Part shown: positions 23,476 to 36,772 of the stretch, in pieces | Layout of the letters: each line of letters begins with the position of its first letter | Numbering within the stretch: position 1 is the first letter of the stretch | The notes under the pieces: generated by a model | What the model was told of the DNA's origin: nothing | What the model saw: only the letters and a program-made list of their open reading frames with translations | The model's database searches: none | Assembly (NCBI GenBank): GCA_030386875.1 | Contig: CM059564.1 | Span: 47,202,075-47,266,074 of the forward strand | From: Morinoia aosen | Lineage: Eukaryota > Arthropoda > Malacostraca > Amphipoda > Talitridae | Length of the DNA: 64,000 nt | Reading direction: 5' to 3' | Translations under genes and position numbers: made by a program

Positions 23476-25002
23476 TAGCACTCATTCGCTGGCGGGGCGC
23501 TCCCCCGGCGATAAATTAGCGTTGTCCGTCTGCGCGTAAGCTCCAACACCTTCACTAAATTGACATCCAATTATCGCGACAGAGAGAAAACAAGCTTCGA
23601 CAAATTGCATCAGTCTCGCTTCAATATTTCGAGCGAGCGCCAGGCATTCGCTTTAATCGCTCTAGAAATTCAATGTGAATGGCTTTTCGGCAGGCATAGC
23701 AGATCTCTTTACTGCTCGCGCATGAGCTCGAATAGAAATAGAATTCATTTTCGGAGTTACTATTTTTATGTGCAGTTAACGAACACATCAAGTTTGGCTG
23801 GCTACATTGCCTTTTGAACGCGTATGACTTTCACTCCTTACTGAAATTCATCTCGAAAAATAATTTTGGAGTTAGACCCTAAGTAGAAATGCTACGAAAG
23901 GTAACATAATTTCCGTGCTGAAGTGGAATAGCGTAGTCATTGCAAAAATGGTAAAAACCTCCTTAGTTTCTGCACATTCGTCTTTTTGAAAATACGGCTT
24001 CTTTTATCAGTATACTGAGACTGCATTTGAAAGTATAATAAGATCGCCCTGGACAATATACAGAAACTCCCCTTAGTAGTATACAGAAGCTGCCCGTAAC
24101 AGTACGTAGAAAATGCCCTTAATTAACAGTGCAATGATATTGTTCCTAAAATATAAATTAACTGCCCTAAAGATTAAACATCAACTACTCTTAACATTCA
24201 TTACATAAAGACTGCTCTACGCAGTAGATAGAGATCGACGATGAATATTTACAGGAAATAACGGACTAAAAATCATGTGCCTTAGACTTCACAGCTCAGT
24301 TACCCGCAGGCTTAGCACAAAATATCCACCCTGGCTCTCCAGAAACATCAAATACATCATTGCCAACATAACGTTTTATCCTCAGGGGAAGCAATTTCTG
24401 TTCGTCGGGTTTAAATTGAGAAGCATCAAGAAAATTTGTTATGCATGCTTTCATAAAATGTGTTTGAGCCGCATGAGCGGTAGGTGTAATAGATTTTAAA
24501 CGTATGTTGAGACTCGCAGGAGTTCACAGCTAAAACAAAACACGAATAACACGCACGCAAACATGCAGACGTGCCATGAGAGCACGCTGAGAGGCGCGGC
24601 ACACTCGCATTGCAACTCAATTAATGTCAAAAGCATCATATAGGTTTAGACGAGTGCTGCTATAGTGCGTAGCTGTGGCTGACGAAGGTGCCGCGTCACG
24701 TCGCTCTGTCGTGTCGCCTCACACATTTCCTGCTTCAATATTGAACGTTTCCGGCGCGTCGAGATCTGTTTTCCTTTGTCTTTGAGCGCTCAGCATTTCT
24801 GGATCTTATGCAAATTCAAAGAAATTTCTCTAATGAATACCAAGAGAAGTCTTCCGTACGGGCGAGAATCCAAGAGAATGCCTCCCATGAATACCAAATA
24901 ATATTGGAAGGTTTTCTCATTGGAAAGCGAAGTCATTGAAAGTAATGTACGAACGTATCTTCTGATTCGAAATTCTACCGGAGTCGTCGGGCAGACTAGG
25001 GC
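23476..25002. other. Unique sequence with weak short-period repetition
   Basis: TACAGAARCT-type words recur loosely at 24055-24230, too degenerate to define a unit. At 24640-24785 composition rises to a CpG-containing block (GCCGCGTCACGTCGC) of unknown role. No gene recognised. Confidence 0.45.
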
Positions 25003-25072
25003 ACACACACACACATACCGACACAGACACGCACACGCACACACATACACACATACACACGCGCACACTCGT
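25000..25072. repeat. CA-rich microsatellite
   Basis: Runs of CA with interruptions by TA, GA and CG. Frames crossing it on the minus strand give cysteine/valine-rich peptides that are not genes. Confidence 0.95.
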
Positions 25073-25721
25073 GACGATGGTGACGTACAGAAAATAATTT
25101 AAAACAGTTAAACCTGGAGATGCAAGAGCTGAAGGATATAACACGTAAAAATATAGTCGGCAACTCGTTCCCGTCGTGAGAATGTCAAAATGATGCAGTG
25201 AACATATTTAGCAGGGAGGCAATTGGAATTCACGAACGGAAATACATCAGTCGTCCCTGCTAAGCAAACTAAGATGAGTTCGTGAGATGTTCACGTCACT
25301 GAGTCGCTCAAATGCGAGTCGGAATATTCCGAGCATCCCGAGCTACCGCGTGATACACCTCGTGTTGTGTTTTGTTATTTGGACTACGTATGAAGAGTTC
25401 TTCGTGCCTGTTATTGTCGTAAGGCACTCCGAACATATTCTATTAATTAGACTAAATAAGATGAGAAACGCTTCTTTTAATATTTCACGCATTTAAATGT
25501 CTAGTGAATGAATAGCAATGGGTTATTCAAAATCGACTCAATTTCGAACATTTGTAGCTGAGGTAAAATGGACAAAAATAACAGTCACCTCAACGAAAAA
25601 TGTTAAATGCGAGGTGTTACATGTTCGTTACATGACTCCCATAGAACACATTATTTAGACACCCAGTCGTCATTCTCAAACGCATCATTGAGGTTGCCAC
25701 AACAACTATGGAGACCTGGAC
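25073..25721. other. Unique AT-rich sequence
   Basis: Nothing recognised. Confidence 0.5.
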
Positions 25722-26020
25722 TTTCAGAAATTTAGGCTACAAAGTTTAGACTCAGAAGTATGGGCTAAAAGGGATAGGCTGAGAAATTTAGAGTAAGAAA
25801 TATACTGTTAGAAGTATAGGGTAAGTAGTACAGGTTGAAAACTTAGGATAAGAAGTATAGGGTTAGAAGTATAGACTCAGAAGTATAGGCTAAGAGGTAC
25901 AGGCTGAGAAATTTAGACAGAGATAAATAGGGTCAGAAGTATAGGCTTAGAAGTACCTATACACTTACAAGTGCAGACTTTGAAGCGTAGGCCGAGAAGT
26001 ATAGGCTTGGAAGTATATGT
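25722..26020. repeat. Degenerate 15-bp minisatellite
   Basis: The unit is close to AGAAGTATAGGCTNAG, repeated about twenty times with many substitutions and small length changes. AGAAGTATAG is the best preserved word. Weak selection on unit length and high divergence suggest great age. Confidence 0.85.
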
Positions 26021-26742
26021 ATTCCAGTTCATTCAGTATCGATGAAAGGCAATACTTGACGGTGTGATTGTACCGCTCGTCATCTTGCCACATTGCTTGA
26101 GTAGAAAAGCTTTAGCAAACATCGTAGAAACTTTATAAATGATCAAGGTAACGATACTGTGAGTAGCATGCAAGTCGTCTGAATCATTTAATATACTCGA
26201 TTCGTTTGATCATTCAAACCAGCAGTCGGTTGGATGCTTTCATAAAGCGTTCCGCATTATATGTTGAGTTTCACACGCCGAAGCAAATGCATGCAAAAAC
26301 ATAAGATCTCAAAAGAGTAACTAGCTCTATAATTTCGAAGTTGCTTTCTCATTTGGAATATTTCTAGCTGGTTCACTAGAGGGTTTTCAACATTGTCGAA
26401 TGGGAAGCTATTTGTATTCGGTTATTTTTGGCATGGATTGTATTAACACAATATTTTGCTGGTATTTCATCTTTTCCGCGTCAGTTCCTATAGAAATCTT
26501 TAGCAGAGGGCCGGTATAAACAGTGAAACAAAGGAAGTGATTCGGTTCTGAGCCATAGAGATGTGAATTCCATTTTCATGAATTTTGTTCAGAAAACTAA
26601 TATAAAAATTCAGTGAAATACGAGCTAGGCGATCTATAGTCCTAATTTGATTAACTGAAAATTGTTCACAGACAATCTAATTTTTTAATATGGTTGATAT
26701 TTCTCTGAACTCTGAAGGTGTTGGATAGTCCGCTGTATGTGA
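26021..26742. other. Unique AT-rich sequence
   Basis: Nothing recognised. Confidence 0.5.
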
Positions 26743-26857
26743 TCCCTTACCCGTATTAAATCCCGATACGTCAAAGAAAGCAGTAGAAAATAATTTAAGT
26801 CCCTTACCCGCTTCAATTCCCGATATGTCAAAAAAAGTATTAGAAAATAATGAAAGT
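26743..26857. repeat. 57-bp tandem duplication
   Basis: TCCCTTACCCG occurs at 26743 and 26800, followed in both by an ATTCCCGAT/AATCCCGAT segment and GTAGAAAATAAT or TTAGAAAATAAT. A short CA run follows at about 26885-26902. Confidence 0.85.
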
Positions 26858-29587
26858 GAAAAATCGACACGTATTCGTACTGGACAACACACACACACAC
26901 TCACTCTGTGACCAAAGCTTGCATTCATGTTCCATGTTTGTCTTTGCCTGAAATTCCCGCCTCTGGTAACTGGAACTGGAACCGAACTGGAAGATCGTCC
27001 GAGCGAGCGTTAACTAAACGTCTGTCCAAGCGAGAACAAAACTGCAAAAATTTTACTGCGCGAAAGAACAAACTCGACGTTTCGTGAAAGGGTCCGATAT
27101 TGATGGAAAGTGTGTAGATATACTCGGAAAAATCCATTAATACCAATTATTCTGAAGAGCTTATGGTATAAAGATAGTGAGTGTTCGAGACTCGCGGGAC
27201 AATGACCATTATTGTTTGAAAGAGTAGCCTTACGAAGGTAATTACTAAGCCGTATCAAATGATAATTACTATTATTGCTTAGCAGCAACAGTCTAGAGTT
27301 GGAGGCGCTCACGTGTCTTTAGTCCTGACAAGGAGCTTTTCCAGAGACCATCTCACTAATGACCGACATCTAACTCGGCACTGTGCGGCCAGAACGACTT
27401 GGACGCCAGAACGACTTCCCTTTTATAAGAAATGCGCCTTGGATGGAACAAAAAATGATGTGCGGGAGTGTTTCCTTGCCGGTAATTCTGCAAATACTAG
27501 TAGTCAAGTAAGGTTATTTTCCATGGGTTCTTTTGCACTTAAGACATGGTCTCTGGGCTAATGTAGTTTCTTGCATGGTGTCTTATATATTTAATTCTGT
27601 TTAAATATTTTCATTTTTCCCTACTCGATAGTATTATGCGGGAGCAAAACCCAGAGTTGAGATTTTTCCAATTTTTTGTCCATACAATCATACAAATAAG
27701 AAACTCCAAAAAGTGAATTTCAGCTCTTATTTATTTAGAATTATTAATCCTGAAGGTTCTGGCACGATACCAAAGGCGAGTTTTCAACTCTCAGCAATTT
27801 AGGAATAACATTCGTGGGTTATCTTACGGGAAATCAATCAATTTATTCATCATTAAATAACTCCAGGTTGAATTCCCTCAGAAGAACGTGTATTTCAAAA
27901 GCACACGTTATCGCTCTGCGTTTATATTTAACGCACTTTCGTATCTCAACCACGAAGGGAATTAATTAATTCGAGAGCAACGAATTAATTAATTAATTCG
28001 AATGAATTAATTCGAGAGGGATTTTTCCCTCTCTTTCTGCAGCTCACTTTCATAGAAATGAGGGCAAATTTTTGCTTCAAGTCAAAATATGAGCAATACT
28101 GTACGATTTTTGATATTCGTTTGAAACGCAGCATTCGAGATAAAAAATAAATGAATAAAAAGGAATGAAAAATTGCCTATTTTCGATCAAGGCTCACCGT
28201 TTACAACGTGTTTGCATGCTAACACACGCGTCACCATACAATCACATGCACACAGTGTCTGTATGATTACATACGTGTTATTTTTACATCGATTAGACTC
28301 TTATATCCCTTGATATAAATTGCACAACCCATTTAAACACACTCAGCTTCTTGTATCGGATATCAGTATCTACCACGCGGCTTCTTTTCAAGTACTTGTG
28401 CATGAGTTTTTAAAATACATGTTATTATTCTAGTGAAATTCCAGCCGATGATATTCAATGATGGATAAATTGATTGAGTTTCCTCATGCATCAGTAGAAT
28501 ATTTAGTTCTACACACGATATCGCGCTTGAAATTCTCTTTGAGTTCGTGAACCAGCGAGCTCTTCGCCTGCAAAACTCGGCTCGGACCACGCGAACACAG
28601 GATCAAACTTTGTCCATTACTTCGGACTGCATTATTCGGTAGAACGTTTCTGTGCAGCAATAGGGCCGTCCCGAGCTGCGTTAGTCGGTAAAGAATCAAC
28701 TAACCGCGTGGATAAGTTTTATTGTTTGCGGTATTAACGCCAGTCGCTGAAAAATTAATTTGTTAGGTTAAAGTTTGGATGAGAATGTTGCGAGGGGGTG
28801 TTCCAGAACGAGTGCCGCGCAATAGCTGGTGTTGTTCGAGTCGGGTCTGGTGAATGCTTTGAGGAAAAGAAGTTGAGCTAGGACCTGTGTTCGCTTATAA
28901 AATTTTTCGTCTTTCATCTAAGAGTATTTTTATCATTACTGCCTTGGTAATTTGGATATTCGCCGTCTCACAGTGCGTTTGCAATGCCGTCAGTTCTACT
29001 TCCAGTTCATTCGTTTTGCGAGAAACTTCGAACACAATGTTGAGGTTTTACAAATTTATTATGGGCGTAAATTATGTGCTGAAATTTCTTTGTGCTGGCC
29101 CGGAAATAATGAGAGTCAATAGACAATATTTATTCATGAGGGGCTTTGTCACTGCCCTCAGAGTCCAGAATTGCTTCTACTTTTTATTTTAGACTAAGTA
29201 ACAATATTTTCCCAGACAAGTTAAATATCCTAAAGTTAAAGAAGTCGAATGACCGAGTTTCAGGAAATTTTTTTCCATCCAGGGGTGGAAAAGGAGACTT
29301 GTCCAATGTCCTTAGCTTCATTTATTTTTCTTCAAATTTCCTTGAAATGGTGCCAAAAAAAGTATCGTGCTCAGTTGTCTGCAAATGTCAGCATTGGTTT
29401 CGTTTTTACCGCATTACAAGTGAATTATAAATTAAAGACAAAATATATGAGCAAATGTTTGTTTCACTTCCAGGAACAAAATTTTTCGTAGGAGGTAAAT
29501 GGACTGTCCCTAGCTGATCGCATTACATGCCTGAAACCATGAAGTATTTCCAATGTGATAAATTGTTCGCAGACACAATAGATCTTA
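26858..29587. other. Unique AT-rich sequence, no gene recognised
   Basis: A cluster of palindromic TTAATTAA/GAATTAATTC words lies at 27960-28012. Around 28205-28282, TAACACACGCGT and ATACGTGTTA form a weak inverted pair with ATACAATC / TGTATGATT inside. The plus frame at 28887-29192 begins with a hydrophobic stretch but has no further support as a gene. Confidence 0.45.
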
Positions 29588-29910
29588 AAAAAAGCTCAGC
29601 TGCTGATAATTACTCGCAACTGAGAGTTTATATATTGTCCACAGCCATAAATAATCTCCCCAAAAAGCTCAGCTGCTGATAATTACTCGCAACCGAGAGT
29701 TTATACATTGTTCACAACTATAACTCATTCCCCCAAAAAGCTCAGCTGCTGATAATTACTCGCAACCGATAGCTTTTATATTTTCTACAACCATTGATTA
29801 TGCCCAAAAAAGCTCATCTGCGGATGATTACTTGCAACCGAGAGTTTATATATTTTTGACAACCATAACTGATCCCAAAAAAAGCTCACTTGCTGATAAT
29901 AACTCGAGCC
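29588..29910. repeat. 73-bp tandem repeat, about 4.4 units
   Basis: AGCTCAGCTGCTGATAATTA or a close variant begins at 29593, 29666, 29739, 29811 and 29883, spaced 72-73 bases. Each is followed by CTCGCAACCGAGAG and a TTTATA segment. The first three units are the most alike. Confidence 0.95.
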
Positions 29911-32209
29911 AAGAACAGATCTCTGCGAACCACACACACAGGGCACGTTATTCCGTGTAGCCGTGAAGAGAGTTCGCTTATAGATCGTTCCTCGGTATTC
30001 TCCTCGCCGAAAAGAACCGCACTCTCATTACAATCACTTGGATCCATCATAAATATCTCCGACACCTCTCATGGCGCGTCCCCTCGGTTAAAATTAAAAT
30101 TGTGCACCAATGAATGTATTCCCGGACCATTGCTTCCCTCCCAAGACCAAGTTATTGGTCGTCAGGTCTTGGCTCTGAAACCTCCCCTCACGCCGTTCTT
30201 TCCCTCAGGGCACAAAAGTATTATGACAGCCACGTCACTCCAGGGGATTTGGTCTCCCCTGCAACTCTCTCCCCTCACTTCGTTTTCCGTTGCCATCCAT
30301 CACGTTCTGCGTTTATCAATTAATTCCATATGCTGTGGGGAGTGTAAGTTGCGGGACTTTGCATTTAAGCGTTTAATTAGTTATTGATTGTTTTTTCACC
30401 CTGTTTGATTGAAATATGCTTTTTCAACGACGATTGCTGTGCTAAGAGATCCTTTCTGTATCGTGCAAAGTACCTCTCATTTCAGGCCCGCTAAAATACT
30501 CTAAATTAAACTTCAATAAGTATTCAACAAACATCAAGGTTCCACAGACATTGTTACTATCGATGGTGTTATTTTCCTCGAGTTATCCTACTAATAAATA
30601 TTTTTCCCCTCTCATGTCCTGGGAACATACTGAGACCCTCTCTTATACCTATAATCGGTTCAAAATGAGTTACGTCAAAAATTCCTGTTAATCAATCATC
30701 GCGTTCCCAAAGTGTAGAATGACCTGTTGTTTCAGAGTTATATTGATCCTACAGTGAAACTTGAAATGATTTACTTTCGAAGATGGTGTCCTATGTTGGT
30801 TAATTTTTGATCATCATGTGCAGTTTTATTCTTTGGAGATATTCATCACCAATACATCGTAGTCACAGAAGTCTAAATTTCGAGATCCGTTGAATCTCTA
30901 CCGGCTATGAAAATGGTTGGTGCAATAGGTACCGGCGGTAGAGGATGCGCTGTGAATATTTCGGAGAAAAAAAGTGAGGACGCAAAAAGCGATAACACTG
31001 TCCGCATGTAGATAATAAACTATGAGGATTGGTGATGAGTATTAGCTGGGTAATAATTTGCATAGTATGTAGATTTTTCCCAAGCTCAGATAGCTTCAAA
31101 TAATTCTCACGCTCTTTGTCACCAACTGCCACGAACAAGCGATAGGACTATCCGGAGTAACTTGGTCAGAGTTGGTATGTAATTTTTAACGGTGCTCTGT
31201 TAAATCTGCAGATTGGCCACACGGCAGCCCAGCTACAGCCGTGCCACGCTTTAATCGAATTAGGGATTTTTTGATCAGCCTAACCTGATTGCAATTAGAG
31301 ACCCAGAGAAGGCTAGCCAAAAGGATAATCCGACTCTCCGATGCTTGGTGATGAGCCGCAGAGGACGCCTCCGCCAGATGCTACTTCTACTTTTGCCTCG
31401 CTGCTTCAATTGTGCTTTAAAATTTCTTTTTTATTTCTGAAAAGTTTAATCACTTCATGGGGTCAATTTTTATACTGTTGCTAAATCAAGGTAGTCAAAT
31501 TTGTCCTGCACATAAATGCACAGCAAAATTGCTGGATCACGAGGAGGAATTTATGAGATGGTACCAGGATATTAAGAGGTTTCTGCTTTAATGAGTTAAA
31601 ACTACTCACTTCATCTGTGATGGTGGATATTTTGAGTTGGTGATACCGTTTCTTTACCACGGAGTGAGTTGTTCGTACTACCCTCTTCCAAATGATGTGT
31701 TCTATTGGAGAATAATATAAAAAATGAATTCACATGGTAAGTTGGCCGTGCAAGTTGATTTTTATTGAGCTGGTTCATAGCATTAAGGAATTAATTCGCA
31801 AAATTTCTAATGTAATACATCAATGGAAATTATATTAATGTTGAAAACAATTGCATTACCTTAAGTATTAATGATGGTAATGACAATGATTGTTTGGAAA
31901 CAAAAACTTAAGATGTTTTTAAATGTAATAAGATTATTAGCTGAATGGTCGGTCAAAAAAATTATAAAGATGAAAAACAGATGCCCAAGCATTGCCGGAA
32001 ATGCACTAGAACGCAACTTAAAACAGTATGATTATTTATTAATCCATGGCGTTTTATTTTACGTAGTTCTGTCAAACTTGAGTTACACGTCATCCTGTTC
32101 AAAATACAGTTTCAGAAGTTTCTCCTAGACTTTGTTAAACGCTAGCAGAATTTAGCGGTGCTGCAGCTGGGAAGCTGCAAAATCGAGCCCATTCTGACAC
32201 CTTTTTCTC
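29911..32209. other. Unique sequence, including the longest non-repeat frame
   Basis: A 165-codon plus frame (29890-30387) starts inside the last 73-bp repeat unit and runs through a CT-rich stretch. It has no recognisable motif, so I do not call it a gene. A block of balanced composition lies at 31205-31400. Nothing else is recognised. Confidence 0.4.
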
Positions 32210-32600
32210 AAAGAATGGATTTGAAAATTCTGGATCGTTCATCTAGTTAGCTGAGTTCCACTCACAACTACGTCACGCAACGAATGGAATGGGAACATTC
32301 TGAATCGTTGATCACGTTAACTTGGCTCCATTTATAAGTACTTCACGCTATAGACTGAATTGCAACATTCTGAATTATCCATCGCGTTACCTGGTTTCCA
32401 CTCACGGGTACATCAAGCTATGGACTGAATTCGAGCATTCAGAATGGTTGATCGCGTTAACTTGTCTCCATCTACAAGTGCTTCACGCTATGGACTGAAT
32501 CCGAGCATTCAGAATGGTTAATCGCGTTAACTTGTCTCCATCTACAAGTGCTTCACGCTATGGACTGAATCCGAGCATTCAGAATGGTTGATCGCGTTAG
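32210..32600. repeat. 70-bp tandem repeat, about 5.5 units
   Basis: GGATCGTTC/GAATSGTTG-type words fall at 32232, 32302, 32372, 32442, 32512 and 32582, exactly 70 bases apart. The last three units (CTTCACGCTATGGACTGAAT, CGAGCATTCAGAATGGTT) are nearly identical while the first three are diverged. This gradient points to growth from the right end. Confidence 0.95.
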
Positions 32601-34238
32601 CTGGACCCCAGCGTCTCAGCCCACGCCACACAGAGCGACTACAGCGAGACGAAGTGCACTGTTGCGACGTCTTGGTTGTGGCCTGCGGTCGCTACAAAGA
32701 CTCCATGCGCGGCTTTAGCGACCTCTCAGCTCTGCAGGCTGCCGCCCCTTGAATTTCAAACGCATCTCCAACAAAAGGGACACTGAACTATTCTCCAGAC
32801 GCAATGCCTTCAAATTTTGCCCCATTGTGAGCGAGAGCCGGCGACCTCTTCGAGCCACTTACTCTCATTTTCAGCAGCAAGTGTCAAATGCACGATCCGG
32901 CGCATTAAATGCGCTCTAACCATTTCTTCAGGTTTTATGATGTGACGCACATTCGATATCATGGGGCTGCTTGAGTTGTTAGCTCATGCATGCGTTTCGA
33001 ATGAACGTTTCAAGTGAAAGATCGTCGTAAAGTATCACTAAGATGATATTCGTTTCCAACTCAGATTTGTTGGATCATTTAAAAAATATTTTGCTTTCAT
33101 ACTATGAACAATATTTATCTTGAAAATGAATTGAAGAAACCTTTTGTAAATATTGCAGAAATCACCACTAGAGAGAAAACCAGAGACTTGTGGGAGAGTT
33201 AACACCAACGATTAATAATTCATATTTGCAATTTGCTCTACGTACCTAGAATAAAATCGCCATTTTAAATAAAATTTACAGTATTTGATTGTAAATGTCG
33301 AGCTCTCATTGCACATTTCCAGCGACTGCTATTTTCTGATTCCCCGTAAATAAATTAAGAGCAGGTAGCAAATTTAAAATATACCAACTACGAACAAAGA
33401 ATCAAGAGGTAACGAAATAGTTTTGAGGGTCTTAAATCCGTTCACAGCGTTTAATTGTGTGTAGTGGTAATTCGTTCGAAACATTCAGTTTTGAATTCAT
33501 TTTACCATCGAAATGAAGGTAAAAGCGCTAGAAAATGATTCAGCTCTAAAGTTTGAATCAGATTTGAAGCAGTGGTTACCGTACTAACGTTTTTTTCGCG
33601 ATGCTTTGAACTCGATGGAATATTTCTGGTAATTTTTTGAAAAATTGCAGGTTTGAAAAATTGTTTTTGTTAAATCCATTTTACAAGACAAAATTGTCAA
33701 AATATGCATCACATCTTCATAGCACTTCTGCATGTATGTCGGTGAGCTCCTTAAACAATGAAGACCTTTGAAATCAAGGCGGCAATTTCACGACATCCCT
33801 GCCCAGGAAAGTTTTCCTGAGAAATTTTTTGCTCTGACGGAGGCGCATTCAAGTGCTGCAGTAAGTAAAGCAAGTCATTGAGCTGAAAATACGAGACATG
33901 TGTGCTACGCCGCGCTAAAATAATTAGGTTTTGTTGCATGACAAAGTAACATGAATAAAATTGTGATGTGAACACAAATTTTACGTTTTTGCTGTTTTTT
34001 CCTGCCCATTACGGTCAGAAACTCAAAAAATGTTAGCATCCAATTCTAATTGTAGATGGTTATGAAAAAAATATGTTGCGTATGATGTTTTGTTTCTGTC
34101 ACAAAACGTGAAGTTATTTGACCTGAACTTAATATGACAGGAGCAAAAAATTCGTTTTAATCCTTCGCTTGTAGCTCAAGGGAATTATGCAGGGGTTGGG
34201 AAGCGTTTTAGTGACCATTTATTGGTTGTCTTGTAATA
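32601..34238. other. Unique sequence, GC-richer at the start
   Basis: 32601-32960 is of higher GC content with no open frame of note; it could be a regulatory block. The remainder is AT-rich with nothing recognised. Confidence 0.4.
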
Positions 34239-34975
34239 TTAGGTTAGCGCAAAGGCATTGTCCGATTGAAAGATCTAGGCTAAAAATTAACAAGCCATGC
34301 AATGACTATGGAAATATTTATTCATTAGCCTACTCTCTATTGCTTTCAATGTTCTCATTCCACCTTTCAACTCGCTTATAAATACCTCGCTTGTAGAATT
34401 TTGTAGCTATAGAATCTATATAGAAACTCAACTTTTTTTCAATCTCATCTCTTGTTTTTAACCTACGTCCACTGAAATTTTTCCGTTGTCCTCAGAACAA
34501 ATGGAAATGAGAAGCAGGTTGGTGTGGGCCACGTCTAACTGTCTTGCAATTTCCCTAGTGAAAATAATAATATTCTCAGACACAATAACATTCAATAATC
34601 AGAATCAAGTGTTCTTGGACGACCTTTGTTTGGCTCATTTTTTAAGGTGAAATTACCAGTTCGAAAACAAGAAAACCATCTTCTACAACTTCTTTCATTT
34701 ACTATATCATCCTCAGAGCTGTTCTGAATAGAATTTACTGCCGCACTTGCATTAAAACCTTCATGAAACTCACGCAGTAGAACATTCCTTATGTGATCTT
34801 TAGATGAGACAAATATGGATGCCAATATTTAAGAAACATGTGAAAGTAACAGAGATAATCTGAAAGAAAGTCGTTTAGTTTGGTAACGTAAATATATTAC
34901 ACCTGTGACAGAATGCAAATAATTGAGAAATCTATTAACAAATCAAAGTCGGACATTACTTTTGCACCCACTTAA
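34239..34975 (-). mobile_element. Internally deleted mariner transposon
   Basis: The plus-strand end TTAGGTTAGCGCAAAGGCAT and the minus-strand end TTAAGTGGGTGCAAAAGTAA are mariner-type terminal inverted repeats, and both continue with TGTCCGA. TA precedes the left end; the right flank reads CA, a decayed TA. On the minus strand the first helix-turn-helix of a mariner transposase is encoded at 34592-34825 (NERSCRRWFSCFRTGNF, then GRPRTLDSD) and is cut by a stop codon. Beyond it, in another frame, come traces of the second helix-turn-helix (TREIARQLDVAHTNL, about 34510-34560). The transposase C-terminus (FYKRGIYKRVERWNENI, about 34340-34400) follows directly. The whole catalytic DDD/E core is missing: the element is 737 bp against about 1.3 kb for a full copy. 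It is immobile on its own. Confidence 0.9.
34592..34825 (-). pseudogene. Mariner transposase, N-terminal DNA-binding fragment
   Basis: The open frame gives 77 residues starting about 150 bp inside the right inverted end, the usual position for a mariner start codon. It contains a helix-turn-helix of the HTH_48 type: an acidic/hydrophobic first part (REFHEGFNASAAV), the conserved NERSCRRWF turn, a GNFTLKNE segment and the GRPRTLDSD linker. In intact mariners this domain binds the terminal repeats. A stop codon follows the linker, the frame shifts afterwards, and the catalytic domain is absent. This is a plain DNA-transposon relic. Confidence 0.88.
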
Positions 34976-36772
34976 CATACTCGTTCGTTTGATCCGTGCT
35001 TTTGCCGCAGTATTTGCTTGCGTTTGCTTGCCGCCGTTGAATCACACTCGCCTCATACTTTGTACTCACTTAAGATCTGTGCAGACGAGCAGAAATCATT
35101 AAGCATGAAGATACAGCTAGGCAAAAGCACACTCATCAAAAATACTTTTTTAGATACTTGAGAAAATTAGCAAACCATCACGCTTCAAATTTTCTAGCGG
35201 CTATGTTGTTTATACTCTCCTGAAAAAAACTTAAGGAAGAAAATCATCATGCTTCAAATTCTCTATCTAGCCTTTATGATTTTCTACGCTCCTACGTTTA
35301 TGTAATGTCTTTCATTTTAGAGCGGCGGGGCTTCCCTTCGAGCAGTTGGTACCCGCCAGGAGATAAGGCAAAGAGCGTCCAGTATTGTTCCTCTGCTTCT
35401 TGATGCATTTTGAGCAAAGTGAGCCCTCAAGATAACGAGAAAAAATACTACAGGAAGAGAACAAACAAGTCCTCAATTTAGTATGCATGCGGAAATGGAA
35501 CCATGCTTCTTTTCCAGCACGTTACACACAAGACATCTTCCTTCTGCTCAATCTTTTTGGAGGAAAGCTCTCTCGGCTTGTAGACCTCACTTTTTATGTA
35601 CCGAGAAGCAGAGCTCCGAAGGAAGAACATATGTGTTTATTGTAACGCAGTGTAAGACGCGCGTGTAATCTTTTGAAGGTTTAAAAAAGACGGTAATTGA
35701 TATATCAAGCTATCCCAAAATTATATCACGTTACCCTAGTTCGTACGTATCAATTTAAGTGTTGGAAGACGAATCCCTGGCTTGGAAGCTAAAGACGGAC
35801 GAGGCGCGAGCTCATCTCAAAAGTTCTAAGTTTTCGCCATAAAAGAGCTTGAATGTCGTCCATGAGAATGCAAGCTTTGTCGTTACCCTCAAGAGCGACG
35901 GACTTGGTGCATTTAGCAGCCTTGCTTAAGAATTTCATTGTCCTCCGTACAATCGATTCGCTTTTAATTGCACGGATTTGCATCATTGCTTTGCGCTAGG
36001 AAGCCTGGTCCAGGTCGCAGGAATGGCTGCAGAATTCGGCTGGAATTTGCCGGTCCACTCGTAATTTGCGATGCTACAAGGCGGCCTCTTTACTTTCTGT
36101 CCAGAATTTACATCGACCTCTTGAATTAACACGAGCCAAGCCAACAATATCGTGGCTCCTCTGCGACTGCATGGAAAAAAGCGGCTGCTATCACTGCGCT
36201 GTTGTTGAAGAATACACAGAAAAGTTCACTTTTTCGAAACATTATAATTTTTTTGTCAACAAGTTTTTCATGACGAGTTTCTTGATTGGAGTTTTTATTT
36301 CCATCGCGTTCAGCGTTTTCGATGACCGCTCTTTCACCCATAACAAGCCGCTGCTGTTTCAACCACGCTGCTTTCATGCTACTGCTGCAACCAGTTCGAG
36401 CTAAGCATAAAAAATGTTGTACAGCTGCATTGAAAACTTACACAACAATACGTAGAACAGAAGATTGAAGTAGCCCGTGGCTCTGTTCTGTTCTTCCTTA
36501 AAACTTGGTTCTTAATATTCTACAATTGGTAAAATAGGTTGAGTATATTAGGTTAAACACAACTGTAGACCTTGAAATAGTTTTGATGATAGAATGCCCT
36601 AGAAGTCGCTGAACTTATTCAGGCCCACAGGTAGATATACTCAAATGTTTCTATTGTACTAGATTTAAGATGGAATCTATTGCTGTATCACTTGGGGTAA
36701 TTAAGTTGTTTAAATCGTTTAAAATAGATGCACTAAGCTGGTGCATAGAACCGTTGGGTTAGTTGGAGCGCC
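34976..36772. other. Unique sequence
   Basis: No gene recognised. The minus frames at 35789-35986 and 36126-36377 are lysine/arginine-rich and not obviously repeat-derived, but they match no family I know. Confidence 0.45.

Noticed and set aside
24790-25144. Cysteine/valine-rich minus frames
   Set aside because: They translate a CA microsatellite.
28887-29192. Plus frame with an apparent signal-like hydrophobic start
   Set aside because: AT-rich DNA readily encodes Phe/Ile/Leu runs; no mature domain follows.
29890-30387. 165-codon plus frame
   Set aside because: It begins inside a tandem repeat and has no domain, signal or compositional support.
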